The notes under the pieces: model-generated
What the model was told of the DNA's origin: nothing
The model's input: the letters and a program-made list of their open reading frames with translations, nothing else
Database searches by the model: none
Part shown: piece after piece, positions 45,101 through 53,353 of the stretch
Layout: each line of letters begins with the position of its first letter
Numbering within the stretch: position 1 is the stretch's first letter
Position numbers and translations under genes: made by a program
Assembly (NCBI RefSeq): GCF_028279465.1
Contig: NZ_JANQNS010000015.1
Span: 744,001 to 808,000 of the forward strand
Origin: Parasphingopyxis sp.
GTDB lineage: Bacteria; Pseudomonadota; Alphaproteobacteria; Sphingomonadales; Sphingomonadaceae
Length of the DNA stretch: 64,000 bases
Direction: 5' to 3'

Positions 45101-45708
45101 CCTCCAATAATTAGAGATTTTCCAATAACACCTTCGTCTAAAAGATCAATATTACCCGAATCAAAACCAAATCCGGTTATATTATTGTAATACGGCCCCC
45201 TGTCTATTATAGCATTTTCGATTTCTTCGCCATTTGTATAATCTCTACCGGGCGTTAATACGTTCAAATTTTTTTCATAAGCTTGATAAGTTGCTTGTTC
45301 CGGGATACCAAGCTCGGCATACCAAGTATTAACATTGTTTATGTTTGCTCCGGCCAAGTCAGAAAAAGAGTCGTAGTCCGCATTGGTCGTAATTGCATGC
45401 CCAATCTCGTGCGCTAGGCCAGAGCGGAAATCATCACGAACTGCTTGTCCAGTTTTCGATATGTAGTAATTATCGGAAAAGTAATCTATGTCTATGAATA
45501 TGTTTCCCGAGTTTAGCTGGTGTACTTCAGCAGTATCCTGGGCAAAAGTGATTGTAATATTTGATGTAGGATTGTTATTTAACCAACTATTTAAAGCTGC
45601 TTCGAGAAGTGTAGAGTTTTCGTATAAATATCTAAACTCGATATGAACATCGTTTGGATTAGAGAAACCAATGACATTGATCCTGTGTATTATACTGTCA
45701 TAAGACAT
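36121..45708 (-). CDS. giant RTX-type calcium-binding protein with HExxH-bearing N-terminal module
   Basis: 3195 residues. N-terminal ~200 residues contain AHEIGHA with HExxH at 100-104, a zinc-peptidase-like motif, though a third metal ligand of the metzincin pattern is not seen. Residues about 205-310 hold RTX nonapeptides (GGxGxDxxx). Around 465-590 comes an EF-hand-like segment (LDLDGDGYEL, DANSNGIVDD, DLDGDGETDAGE). From about 900 to 3000 about fifteen modules of 125-150 residues alternate RTX repeats with the HCBP-related motif (GIxxxDLxFxRxGxDLxI...IExxxFADGT). The last residues (EAAISFQETFV) fit an uncleaved type I secretion signal. Probably an exported adhesin or enzyme; no ABC exporter genes are here. 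DNA for the first ~200 codons is AT-rich (35% GC over 45121-45240), unlike the rest. The gene lies four bases after the lipoprotein gene. Confidence 0.88.
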   Translation of the reverse strand: MSYDSIIHRINVIGFSNPNDVHIEFRYLYENSTLLEAALNSWLNNNPTSNITITFAQDTAEVHQLNSGNIFIDIDYFSDNYYISKTGQAVRDDFRSGLAHEIGHAITTNADYDSFSDLAGANINNVNTWYAELGIPEQATYQAYEKNLNVLTPGRDYTNGEEIENAIIDRGPYYNNITGFGFDSGNIDLLDEGVIGKSLIIGGSSSNNYGGTASADYIYGEGGDDILLGHGGADYIEGGAGNDVLNGGGGWDHLKGGEGDDWLFAGEGDDFFSIFDVNQLDGGAGDDVLVAGGFATLMAGGSGKDFFHIGSNAIVTDGSSDDQIFMAGIPIVGGTKQWWMEGNTAYWAPFSTLMTAFPVIGSSILSAAAFFVDSVTMKFASFKSYEDGSLGINIGYGLGGVAKIENYSLDLDSGAASAGVVAFEASRGGRASAEEDSNKQDLLQFINLALKAGFGVGFQGWDPIVLDLDGDGYELTTLANSAVYFEFDGDGFAEQSGWVRPDDGFLVLDANSNGIVDDSTEFFGDETQTGFAELATHDGNADGVIDANDAVFSQLQVWRDLDGDGETDAGELFSLAALNIASISLTTSTPETGEIGGNLITAEGAVTLTDGTTINAGDVVLDISQVSTEYLGATTVSSAAAALPELRGFGTVADLRIAMSEDAGLLAQVQAFDALTTTDLSVLKADAEAILYAWADVDGVTADPIGSGGFDARKLAFLEEFAGQEIAPRDPQTGDVLTDNVDELETLWADTLESLTLSLVVQASGLSQFSGLNYDEGRDLILIDGAGGLADTYSAILSGLSSTPATALAEWDEWGELLRALHDGARRFDNNLVRDDFAAAQLETAIIDSGSPLTLAELAPALGIDNLTIGTAAAETLTQNGGGTIFSDIGDGDTVDGGSGQDVYLLKSGFGDVIIDDVEGGVSGDRIRFIDVNKDGVSAERIGDDLVITVTATGDTVTVLGQFADVVPLAADVVLSDNRGIEEIQFADGGLMELPDIAIAVGEGTAGNDVMEGTMHTDVFQGRAGNDTLKGGDDGDLYVFDAGDGSDTIIDNQSNPLLSAADMLIFGDGIAPDDITFSRAPGNSSDLLITIGSSGDSILVDGQFSYGSLGYNHIWSPNSRIELFAFRHYGDSYSSKDIQQKIIEAETTDGNDVTTGFGDDDLFYASAGDDLMIGRDGADTYFWGSGFGNDSIDEQSSYIDVDVGLGGLSLEHGADTVVFAPDIDPADVVFSRLSVDPHLTITLESTGETLTVLNQFSSFQTGVLGAQWMDRVEWFEFADGTRLSWQDILVDVTTGTDGDDSLWGDLTADTLTGGKGDDYMSGRGTGDRYVYEFGDGNDIIHDNSNSLLGVGFVSVDSTPDTVSLGTGITEDFLSFSASGTDLIITIDDPNDPHDIASTITLQSQNSFIQTGVFGAFGKSRIEQLEYDDGSGGRTTLTADELNQRVIAENTTSGNDVAEGFALSDRFGASAGDDIVRGGNSGDVYEFGFGAGNDRIEESVSNVLYGDYDAVEFGAGIALANLDFARNSNDLIINLLDGSGVATGDSLTIAGQWSYNNWFTWRDIEVFRFEDGSELTKSDVLTILLQSTPGDDHLVGTAGSEVLNGGPGDDILDAGKASDTYEFSYGDGNDVIREPVHNDAGGNDKIVFDDTVTRSDLSFQREDNDLVILIDGGVGGSITVEGQFTQHNWEVWRAIETIEFLDSSSAVVDSMSYQDIVDVLTTGGAGDDYLKGSIFNDTLHGGPGNDTLVGADGSDTYLFNLGDGDDVIIEGESYVLNPHFDTLHFGTGIFFDDLTFERSGTDLVITHSGGDRVTLVSQFSFGTTDKSVDQITFAEATETTLTDTDLRQMFMKGTAGDDVIVGYGTADIIEGGYGDDELWGEDGADTYVFNIGDGVDTIYEDVDNANYSENDTVQFGENIAWEDLIFARDGNELQISIAGTQDKIIIPKEWSTINNTSTTTWWDVENFTFADGTAKTKTDIQIALLQSTDGDDNLLGFYTSDTLEGGLGNDILDGGRGGDVFVHNIGDGHDTIADFAYYWGSSGDTLLFGAGIDPSDVVVSRPEPGAEDMLLSVNGGESSVTLKNQIFGGREWTLDYVEFADGTIWDSTDLAVMMTAAETTAGDDLISGTTFDDLLIGGAGNDNLIGHSGADILEGGTGDDLLEGGEDNDTYIYNSGDGHDVISDYRYYWSNGNDELIFGAGIAPSDITVTRSTTTPTDMILEISGGTGSVTLTGQLTGHRSWKIETVEFADGTIWNDDHLLSLLPSIEGTAAGETLTGTALDEIINAHGGNDTVNAKDGDDIITGGPGDDQLNGGKGADTYFYYLGDGDDVVHDYYGTRTNALVFGEGIAPGDLLFASMSDFDDVLISFNGTAGSIKLENQWWGDAGIEEVRFDDGTIWDEATLAAEYVLGQQTSGDDTIKASNAADIVDGGAGNDTIYTGYGDDVITGGLGDDQLEGARDSDTYIYNLGDGDDIVYDYRGSRDNVLELGAGIAPGDLLFASMSDFDDVLISFNGTAGSIKLENQWWSDAGIEEVRFADGTVWDETQLAAAYVLGQQTSGDDTIKGSHAVDLIDGGAGNDTITAGNGDDIIIGGAGDDTVTGGNGNDTITGGLGDDTLHGSDGSDTYVFNAGDGSMLIDDNGNHDTDRLLIHGYDPTVTTVMHGPSGSDAVILTFAGSNDAITIWNTLDGSKHDQIEQVVFDDGTIWTPSDLQNMAVPYATTGDDQIDGTEGNDTLNGLAGNDTIMALGGDDQLTGGLGNDQLEGGVGADTYIFNTGDGQDVIEETADVDFDTLHFGAGILKSDLDITRNGDDVDIALPNGDKITLMWQIWIGSGDWAIDQITFAEAGETAMSKFDIEQATLKPTAGADTLVGGEENNIIYAAAGDDLLQGDVGDDTLAGEAGNDRMEGGDGADTYLFNLGDGEDVIEESESAGYDVIQMGSGIFRNDLTFSQSGDSLIITLPDASEIEVLWQFWTGSGDWSIEEISFSEAGEASYSKADIELIVSGQSGQSAAMMSLPSFDQSATSADDMFVVRQTDSGLIYLDGYDDLFWPAETPQSLQIVSFEGNDSVMTATVLPEAPALDSAEMTEIAPVAGIANSSEGADAIYLRELSEDSANEITFSVDRSAMILSYERPIGRAPTDFDMPVLADDDIQDFGSVGKQAFEDQGAESGPDFALDMAFDAGEAAISFQETFV
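38039..38670. repeat. two near-identical 200-bp units within the RTX gene
   Basis: Bases 38039-38238 and 38471-38670 align without gaps and share a 60-base identical core beginning CCACCACTGGTTCTCGAGCT. They encode the repeated segment GDLLFASMSDFDDVLISFNG. Other modules of this gene are much more diverged. Confidence 0.8.
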
Positions 45709-45711
45709 TTC

Positions 45712-46260
45712 TCATCTCTCTTCTGATAAATCGAATATGGACATTCTCACCTTGCTATCGTGAGATTCTGGAGTAGCCCGCAGATCGGCTATCATGATGT
45801 CGCCTGATGCTTGGTCATGCCAGATTTCTCGGCATTCGAGAGGCCAGTCTTCAGTCTCAACGCATATCTGATCGTCTGCGATTGTCCACAAACCCGTGAA
45901 TTGCAGCAGCATACGCGACTGATACGATGCGTGCCATCTGCCGTCCTGATAGAATGCTTCTCCGAAGCGCCGAGACCCTGTGTTCTCATGCCCAAAAGTG
46001 GAAATTCTTCGTCCAGAGAGCAATGCTTCGATTTCGGGTCCATCGATGATTTCGAAGTCGGCAGTAAATTGATCACCTATTATCTCGTTATCAGTGCTCT
46101 CGATCGGAAATCCTTCAGCGGACTCGTTATTTTCAGGCATGCCTGATTCTAAAACATCTGGCGCATCGGCTGGCACGTTTGATCCGCCGCACGACGTTGC
46201 TGCTAATGCCAAGACGGCGACGGCGCCCGAGAGCAAGTGTGTCCGATTCGCGGAGAACAT
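45712..46260 (-). CDS. predicted lipoprotein coupled to the RTX gene
   Basis: 182 residues from the ATG at 46260; the frame is open farther upstream but there it shadows RTX-remnant sequence. The signal peptide (HLLSGAVAVLALAATSC) ends in the lipobox AATSC, so the cysteine at about residue 22 would be lipidated. The mature part is acidic at first, then has a compact ~95-residue domain (SRRFGEAFYQDGRWHASY, WTIADDQICVETEDWPLECR) resembling small alphaproteobacterial DUF995-type proteins; that resemblance is weak. Its stop is three bases before the RTX ATG, so the two are very likely co-translated. Just upstream is AAGGTC-7-GACCTT (46261-46279), a possible operator. Confidence 0.65.
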   Translation of the reverse strand: MFSANRTHLLSGAVAVLALAATSCGGSNVPADAPDVLESGMPENNESAEGFPIESTDNEIIGDQFTADFEIIDGPEIEALLSGRRISTFGHENTGSRRFGEAFYQDGRWHASYQSRMLLQFTGLWTIADDQICVETEDWPLECREIWHDQASGDIMIADLRATPESHDSKVRMSIFDLSEER

Positions 46261-46397
46261 AAGGTCAATAATAGACCTTCCCCTATGCTGGTGACTCCAC
46301 CGACTTTTCATTGATGCGCGCTCAAAAGTGCCGGGGATTTTCACGTCCAAGTTCATGCCGCCCGCCGCATGAACGTCGGCCCTAAGTCGTTTGCCGA

Positions 46398-46550
46398 AGA
46401 ACTGGTTGTGAGATCGATCGACACGATGCCGAGTCCGGCGAGCGTGAACGGTTCCCCCGCATTGGTCTCGCCATCGCCGCTCGACTCCTGCGTTGCTAGT
46501 TCGGCAAAGCATGCTTGCGTCTCGTCCCCGAAAAACTTTACGGAGCCTCC
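46398..46550 (-). pseudogene. decayed fragment of an RTX-protein paralogue
   Basis: Translated on the minus strand it reads GSVKFFGDETQACFAELATQ then ESSGDGETNAGEPFTLAGLG..., matching the EF-hand-like part of the giant RTX protein (DDSTEFFGDETQTGFAELATH ... DGETDAGELFSLAALN at about 44160-43940). The stretch between ATQ and SSGDGET is deleted relative to the intact gene (about 24 codons missing), and the flanks on both sides no longer match. DNA similarity is also visible (CGTCTCGTCCCCGAAAAACT in both). It is therefore a remnant of a second copy, not an active gene. Confidence 0.8.
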
Positions 46551-47019
46551 GACGATACTGATCATTGCAATTCTTATGCGCCAACTAGTCCGACCACGGA
46601 TGCAGCACGGCATTGATGGCGATACAATCGGTTGGTTTGCGATCCCGATGAAGCGCCTGCGCTTCATTTTTGCACAACCGGGAAAATGCGCTCAAGAATC
46701 GCCCTGCTCCCTAATCAGCGCCCCCGCCGACTCGATATACGCTGCGCCTGTTTCATCAGTAAGACAATAGGTTAGATAAGCCGATATGGTGCATTCTCTG
46801 GAAAAGAACCGCACTTCGGATCGTTTCCAGAGCAGATGTCCGAGTTTGGGACCGAACATATCTGTCAACGCTCACTCGGTTATTTTTACCTTACCGAGAC
46901 CAGCAGTCCGCATTCGTTGACCGGGAAATCGCCCAGAGACTGGTGCGCGCAATACCGGTTGATTCACCAACATCTCACTTGTGGTCATTTCGCGATCGTG
47001 ATGCTGCGCTTGACCCGTC

Positions 47020-47041
47020 ACCGGCCTCTGCATAGGCCGGT
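47020..47041 (+). promoter_or_regulatory. hairpin immediately before the sbtB ribosome-binding site
   Basis: ACCGGCCT (47020-47027) and AGGCCGGT (47034-47041), perfect eight-base stem with a six-base loop, ending four bases before AGGAGG (47045-47050). Could affect initiation or act as an operator. Confidence 0.4.
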
Positions 47042-47059
47042 CGCAGGAGGCCATGTCCG

Positions 47060-47380
47060 ATGACATTCAAAGCCATCAAGGTCGTGATCATTACCGAGAA
47101 GGTCATCTTCGATGGCGTCGCGCAGATCATCGAGGAGGCCGGTGGCACGGGTTACACGGTGGTCGCAGCTGGCGGCAAAGGCGCGCGGGGCGTGCGCCCC
47201 ACAAACCGCGCATCGATTGTCGACGCGTTCCGCAATGTGAAGGTCGAAGTGATCGTCTCCGATCATGACATCGCCGAACAAATCATCGATACCGTCGCGG
47301 CGCGCTATTTCGACGATTATTCGGGCATCACCTATCTCGAAGAGGTCGAGATCCTCCGCCCGCATAAATTCCACCATTAG
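47060..47380 (+). CDS. SbtB-like PII-family signalling protein
   Basis: 106 residues starting at ATG 47060, nine bases after AGGAGG; the out-of-frame ATG at 47053 is too close. The sequence KAIKVVIITEKVIFDGVAQI, then GGTGYTVVAAGGKGARG and VIVSDHDIAEQIIDTVAARY follows the ferredoxin-like PII fold with a T-loop in the middle. The glutamine-synthesis PII tyrosine (T-loop RGAEY) is absent; GKGARGVRP instead matches SbtB-type PII-like proteins that bind adenine nucleotides and gate the SbtA bicarbonate transporter. No CGPxGC C-terminal loop; the end is HKFHH. It converges with sbtA, 12 bases apart, which strongly supports the assignment. Confidence 0.82.
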   Translation: MTFKAIKVVIITEKVIFDGVAQIIEEAGGTGYTVVAAGGKGARGVRPTNRASIVDAFRNVKVEVIVSDHDIAEQIIDTVAARYFDDYSGITYLEEVEILRPHKFHH

Positions 47381-47392
47381 GCTGGAAAATCG

Positions 47393-48409
47393 CTAGCCCA
47401 TCCCGGTGCCGAACACGATCTGGGCGAGCGCAAGATACAGCGGAATGCCGATCGCGATCGCGACCGGTGTGCCGATACTGGTCGACGAACCGATGTAAGC
47501 GGACGGGTTTGCCGAGGGGATCGCGGCACGCAGCGTCGGCGGACCGGAAATATCCGAACTCGACCCGGCCATCACGGCGAGCAGCACGATGCCGCCCGGG
47601 CTGAACCCCGTCGCCAGATGCAGCAGATAGCCGAGCCCGAATGCAATCAGGCCATGCGCCAACGGGGAGACAACGGCATAGACGGCGTACCAATGCGCGA
47701 CTTTGCGAATTTCATTGAGCCGCTGATAGGCCTCGATCCCCATGATCAGCATCAGGATCGAGAGCAGCCCGCGGAACAGCGGATCATAGAAACCCTCGAA
47801 CACCTGTTCGGGACGCGTCAGCAGGCCCAGCGCAAGGCCGAGGATCAGCGCCGATAGCGCCGATCCACGGAGACTGTCGGCGATGATCGCGCCGATCTTC
47901 GGCTTCTCGCTCGTCTTGCCGTCGCGCTTGGCGAAATAGAGATTGGCCAGCACGATCGCGAGCACCAGCGCCGGGATATCCATGAACGGATAGAGCGCGG
48001 GCACCCAGGCCTCGTAAAAGATATCGTCTTCCTCGAGCAGGACCATCGCTGCGGCGAGCGTCGAGGCGCTGACTGCGCCGAACAGGCCGGCCGTGGCGAT
48101 CGCGTCTTCCGTCTTCACGCCGGGTAGAAAGGCGAGCGTGAAGCGGCCGATCAGCACGATCGCGCAACCGATAAAGACGGTGGCGACGGCCGGCAGCAGC
48201 ATATCGGCGAAATTGGCGTCGCGGATTTCGAGCCCGCCCTCGATACCGATCCGCATGAGCAGCATGAACACGGCGAATTTGTAGATCGCGTCGGGAATAT
48301 CGAGCTTACTGCGAAAAGCCGCGAGCAGCATGCCGCCGATCAGAAAAGCCAGGGCCGGAGACTGGAACTGCGTGACGAGACGCGTCAGGAAATCGACCAG
48401 GAGTTCCAT
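47393..48409 (-). CDS. sbtA: SbtA-family sodium-dependent bicarbonate transporter
   Basis: 338 residues with about ten membrane helices in two inverted halves (PALAFLIGGMLLAAF, FAVFMLLMRIGIEGGLEI, AVATVFIGCAIVLIGRF, GLFGAVSASTLAAAMVLLEE, ... GIVLLAVMAGSSSDISGPPT, GTPVAIAIGIPLYLALA). The GLFGAVSASTLAAA and AGSSSDISGPPTLR segments fit the SbtA sodium/bicarbonate site region. In cyanobacteria SbtA feeds the carbon-concentrating mechanism; in a heterotroph it may supply bicarbonate for carboxylases. Located in the inner membrane. The PII-like SbtB partner is the facing gene, unlike the usual tandem order. Confidence 0.92.
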   Translation of the reverse strand: MELLVDFLTRLVTQFQSPALAFLIGGMLLAAFRSKLDIPDAIYKFAVFMLLMRIGIEGGLEIRDANFADMLLPAVATVFIGCAIVLIGRFTLAFLPGVKTEDAIATAGLFGAVSASTLAAAMVLLEEDDIFYEAWVPALYPFMDIPALVLAIVLANLYFAKRDGKTSEKPKIGAIIADSLRGSALSALILGLALGLLTRPEQVFEGFYDPLFRGLLSILMLIMGIEAYQRLNEIRKVAHWYAVYAVVSPLAHGLIAFGLGYLLHLATGFSPGGIVLLAVMAGSSSDISGPPTLRAAIPSANPSAYIGSSTSIGTPVAIAIGIPLYLALAQIVFGTGMG

Positions 48410-48626
48410 TTTATCTTTCTTATCACCCCGTTGCCCTGCATGATCAGTCTATCGACGCGGCCATCAAGGGCGTCAAGCTTTGGCGATATCGCGCGTGGAC
48501 ATGCGCCGCTTCGCGCGCCGGAATCGACGAAACGCACCGCACCATCGCTTTTCTGATTAACTCTGACAGAGCCTAGTCATTGGCCCATCACATTGGGTTC
48601 CTATATGTTGACGGTAACAACCATAA

Positions 48627-50840
<2,214 letters not shown>

Positions 50841-50868
50841 GCGAAACTGTCCGCATTGCATCTACGAT

Positions 50869-50905
50869 CCCCGCCGCGCCAATCCGGTGCGGCGGGGATT
50901 ATTTT
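50869..50905 (+). terminator. rho-independent terminator of katG
   Basis: CCCCGCCGC (50869-50877) pairs with GCGGCGGGG (50889-50897), nine base pairs, followed by ATTATTTTT. Best-formed terminator in the window. Confidence 0.88.
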
Positions 50906-50947
50906 TCGACGGCTTGAAGCGAAAGCGACCTTACCAGTCAGAAAACC

Positions 50948-51514
50948 CTAGGCGAGTTCTTCAGCGAAACTGCCATCCACGAGCACGAAGGCGACGCGGC
51001 ATGGCTGATCGGTGTGGTTCGACCAGCCATGGTTGGTGCCGCGCTGAATGACAATGTCGCCGGCTTTCACCACGCGTTCGCCGATATCGAGAATCAGCGT
51101 GATCTCGCCTGACAGAATAATGCCGTAATCGATCGTTTCGGTGCGGTGCATGAAGGCGTGACGGCTGTCATCGCCGCTATGGGTCGAAGCGTCTTCGGCG
51201 CCCATCTCGGCAAAGGCGGCGCGGGCCTCTTCGGGCGAAATGTCGGTGCCGCGCACGGCGTCGGGCGGGAAATCGACCACCCGGATACGCGTGCCATTGG
51301 CTGGCGGTGCGAGTTGGATGCCAGCCTCTTCAGGTTCGCCGGACGCCGCATCGATGGGCGCAGGCGTGGCGCGCGTATTCCAGATTTCGTGGAACACAGC
51401 GCCATCGTCTCCGCCGACCGCGACAACGCGATCTGGCGCGCCATCGCTCTGGAAAATCGCGTTCCCGTCTTCGTCATGACCGGTCACGATCCGGCGCATC
51501 GGGGGGAGGTCCAT
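50948..51514 (-). CDS. cupin-domain protein
   Basis: 188 residues from the ATG at 51514 (MDLPPMRRIV), 16 bases after the gamma-glutamyltransferase stop. The C-terminal 80 residues form a cupin: DYGIILSGEITLILDIGERV, then GDIVIQRGTNHGWSNHTDQP with the motif-2 histidine. An HRTETIDY stretch supplies the motif-1 histidine; the usual second His of motif 1 appears replaced, so metal binding may be altered. It probably binds or converts a small organic ligand; no specific reaction can be assigned. Last gene of a four-gene minus-strand operon. Confidence 0.8.
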   Translation of the reverse strand: MDLPPMRRIVTGHDEDGNAIFQSDGAPDRVVAVGGDDGAVFHEIWNTRATPAPIDAASGEPEEAGIQLAPPANGTRIRVVDFPPDAVRGTDISPEEARAAFAEMGAEDASTHSGDDSRHAFMHRTETIDYGIILSGEITLILDIGERVVKAGDIVIQRGTNHGWSNHTDQPCRVAFVLVDGSFAEELA

Positions 51515-51530
51515 GGGCGTGTCCTTTGCT

Positions 51531-53330
51531 CTAGTAACCGACGGCCTGTCCGTCCTTGCGCATCTCGGTCGCGCCCGCATAGACGCCGGTTTCGGGATCG
51601 CGGACGATGGCCTGATAGCCGCCGAACATGATGCCGTTGGTCACGACTTCGACATTGTGGCCCATGGCGCGCAGCTGTTCGACGGTCTCTTCCGGAATAC
51701 CCGCCTCGACGTTTAGCGTGCCGAGCAGGTCCGCGCCCGTGCCTTCCAGATCGTCGGTCGGTGCACGGCCGCCGCCATGGTTGATCCGCGCGGCGTCGCC
51801 CGCCTCCTGCACGTTCATGCCGTAATCGACCATGTTGATCAGCACCTGGACATGACCCTGAGGCTGCATCGACCCGCCCATCAGGCCGAAGCTCATATAG
51901 GGCTGGTCGTTGTGCATGACGAAGGCCGGAATGATCGTCTGGAACGGCCGCTTGCCCGGCGCATAGACATTGGGATGATCGGGATCGAGTGAGAATAGCT
52001 CGCCGCGATCTTGGAACATGAAGCCGAGCCCGTCCGGCACGAGCCCGGAACCCATGCCGCGATAATTGGACTGGATGAGGCTCACCATCATGCCGCTGGA
52101 ATCGGCGACCGTCAGATAGGTCGTGTCCCCTTCCCCTTCGATCCGCGGATCGCCGGGCTGAAACGCCGGATTGGCGCGCGCCGGATCGATCTCGGCAAAG
52201 CGGCGCTGGCCATATTCTTGGGAGAGCAGACCCTCGATCGGAATATCACTGAAAGCGGGATCGGCGTAGAAACGCGCGACATCCTCGAAAGCGAGCCGCT
52301 TCGCCTCGGTGATATAGTGCAGCACTTCGGCGGACCCGCGCGGCCATTGCCGGAGATCGACATTGCGCAGGATATTGACCATCTGCAGCGCCGCGAAACC
52401 CTGGCTGTTCGGCGGCAGCTCGCACAGCTCGTAACCGTCGCGATACTCGACACAGGCGACATCGACCCATTCGCTTTCATGCGCGGCCATGTCCTCGTAG
52501 CGCAGGGCGCCGCCGATCCGCCGCATATAGGCGTCGATGGTGCGCGCGATCTCACCCTCGTAAAAGGCTTCGCGTCCGCCCGCCGCGATCGCGCGATAAG
52601 TCGCACCCAGATCGGGGTTGCGGAAAATCTCGCCAACCTCGGGCGCGCCGTCCGCGAAATAGGTGGCGCGTGCATTGTCGAACTCGCCGATCATCTCGAG
52701 CCGCTGCTCGAACGCGGCGAGGTTGCGCTGGAAATAATGGGCGATCACCGGCGCGACCGGATGCCCGTTCTCAGCATAGGCGATGGACGGTGCGAGAATA
52801 TCTTCCATGCTCAGCCGCCCGAAGCGACCGTGCAGCTCGAACCAGCCATCGACCGCGCCGGGCACGCTAACCGGCAGATGGCCGAGCGGCGGGATCGACG
52901 TCGCATCGCCCAAGGCTGTGCGCAGATCGTCGTAACTCTGGCCCATCGGGCTGCGGCCCGAAGCGTTGAGGCCGTAGAGCCGTTCGGTTTCCGGATCCCA
53001 GACGATGGCGAAGAGATCCCCGCCGATCCCGTTGCCGGTCGGCTCCATCAGGCCGAGCGTGGCGTTTGCCGCGATTGCCGCATCGACGGCGCTGCCGCCG
53101 GCCTGCAGGATGTCGATCGCGATCTGGCTCGCAAGCGGATGGGCGGTCGCCGCCATGCCGTTCTGCGCATAGACCGGGCTGCGGGACCATGCCGCCCCGA
53201 CCGGCCGCCCGCCAGCGCCGATAGACGCCGTTGCCGCCACCTCTTCGGTCTGCGCTGGTGCGATCGCGGCAGGTGCAAAGATCAATGCCGCAGCCGCTGC
53301 GGCGGCACAAGCCAGAATCGGTTTTCCCAT
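51531..53330 (-). CDS. gamma-glutamyltransferase, exported
   Basis: 599 residues from the ATG at 53330, preceded by AAGGGGACGCACC; the longer upstream frame is a shadow of the reductase gene. A signal peptide (ACAAAAAAALIFAPAAIAPA) targets it to the periplasm. Ntn-hydrolase that cleaves or transfers gamma-glutamyl groups, typically from glutathione. Seen: AATAHPLASQIAIDILQAGG, PTGNGIGGDLFAIV, the autocleavage site GDTTYLTVAD with the nucleophile Thr, and the FGLMGGSMQPQGHVQ segment near the end. The catalytic context TTYLTVAD differs slightly from E. coli TTHYSVVD, as in the YwrD-like subgroup. Operon position suggests a role in detoxification or peptide use. Confidence 0.93.
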   Translation of the reverse strand: MGKPILACAAAAAAALIFAPAAIAPAQTEEVAATASIGAGGRPVGAAWSRSPVYAQNGMAATAHPLASQIAIDILQAGGSAVDAAIAANATLGLMEPTGNGIGGDLFAIVWDPETERLYGLNASGRSPMGQSYDDLRTALGDATSIPPLGHLPVSVPGAVDGWFELHGRFGRLSMEDILAPSIAYAENGHPVAPVIAHYFQRNLAAFEQRLEMIGEFDNARATYFADGAPEVGEIFRNPDLGATYRAIAAGGREAFYEGEIARTIDAYMRRIGGALRYEDMAAHESEWVDVACVEYRDGYELCELPPNSQGFAALQMVNILRNVDLRQWPRGSAEVLHYITEAKRLAFEDVARFYADPAFSDIPIEGLLSQEYGQRRFAEIDPARANPAFQPGDPRIEGEGDTTYLTVADSSGMMVSLIQSNYRGMGSGLVPDGLGFMFQDRGELFSLDPDHPNVYAPGKRPFQTIIPAFVMHNDQPYMSFGLMGGSMQPQGHVQVLINMVDYGMNVQEAGDAARINHGGGRAPTDDLEGTGADLLGTLNVEAGIPEETVEQLRAMGHNVEVVTNGIMFGGYQAIVRDPETGVYAGATEMRKDGQAVGY

Positions 53331-53353
53331 GGTGCGTCCCCTTCTGTGCGGGC

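Larger units (their letters stand above)
46261..47059. other. 799-base region with an RTX remnant and no intact gene
   Basis: Contains the RTX pseudogene fragment at 46398-46550, the AAGGTC/GACCTT repeat (46261-46279) at the lipoprotein start, and the hairpin before sbtB. Frames such as 46836-47063 have no good start and no recognisable product. No promoter could be picked with confidence. Confidence 0.45.

Noticed and set aside
46836-47063. 75-codon frame upstream of sbtB
   Set aside because: No ribosome-binding site, and it ends inside the sbtB start region; arginine- and histidine-rich translation looks non-coding.
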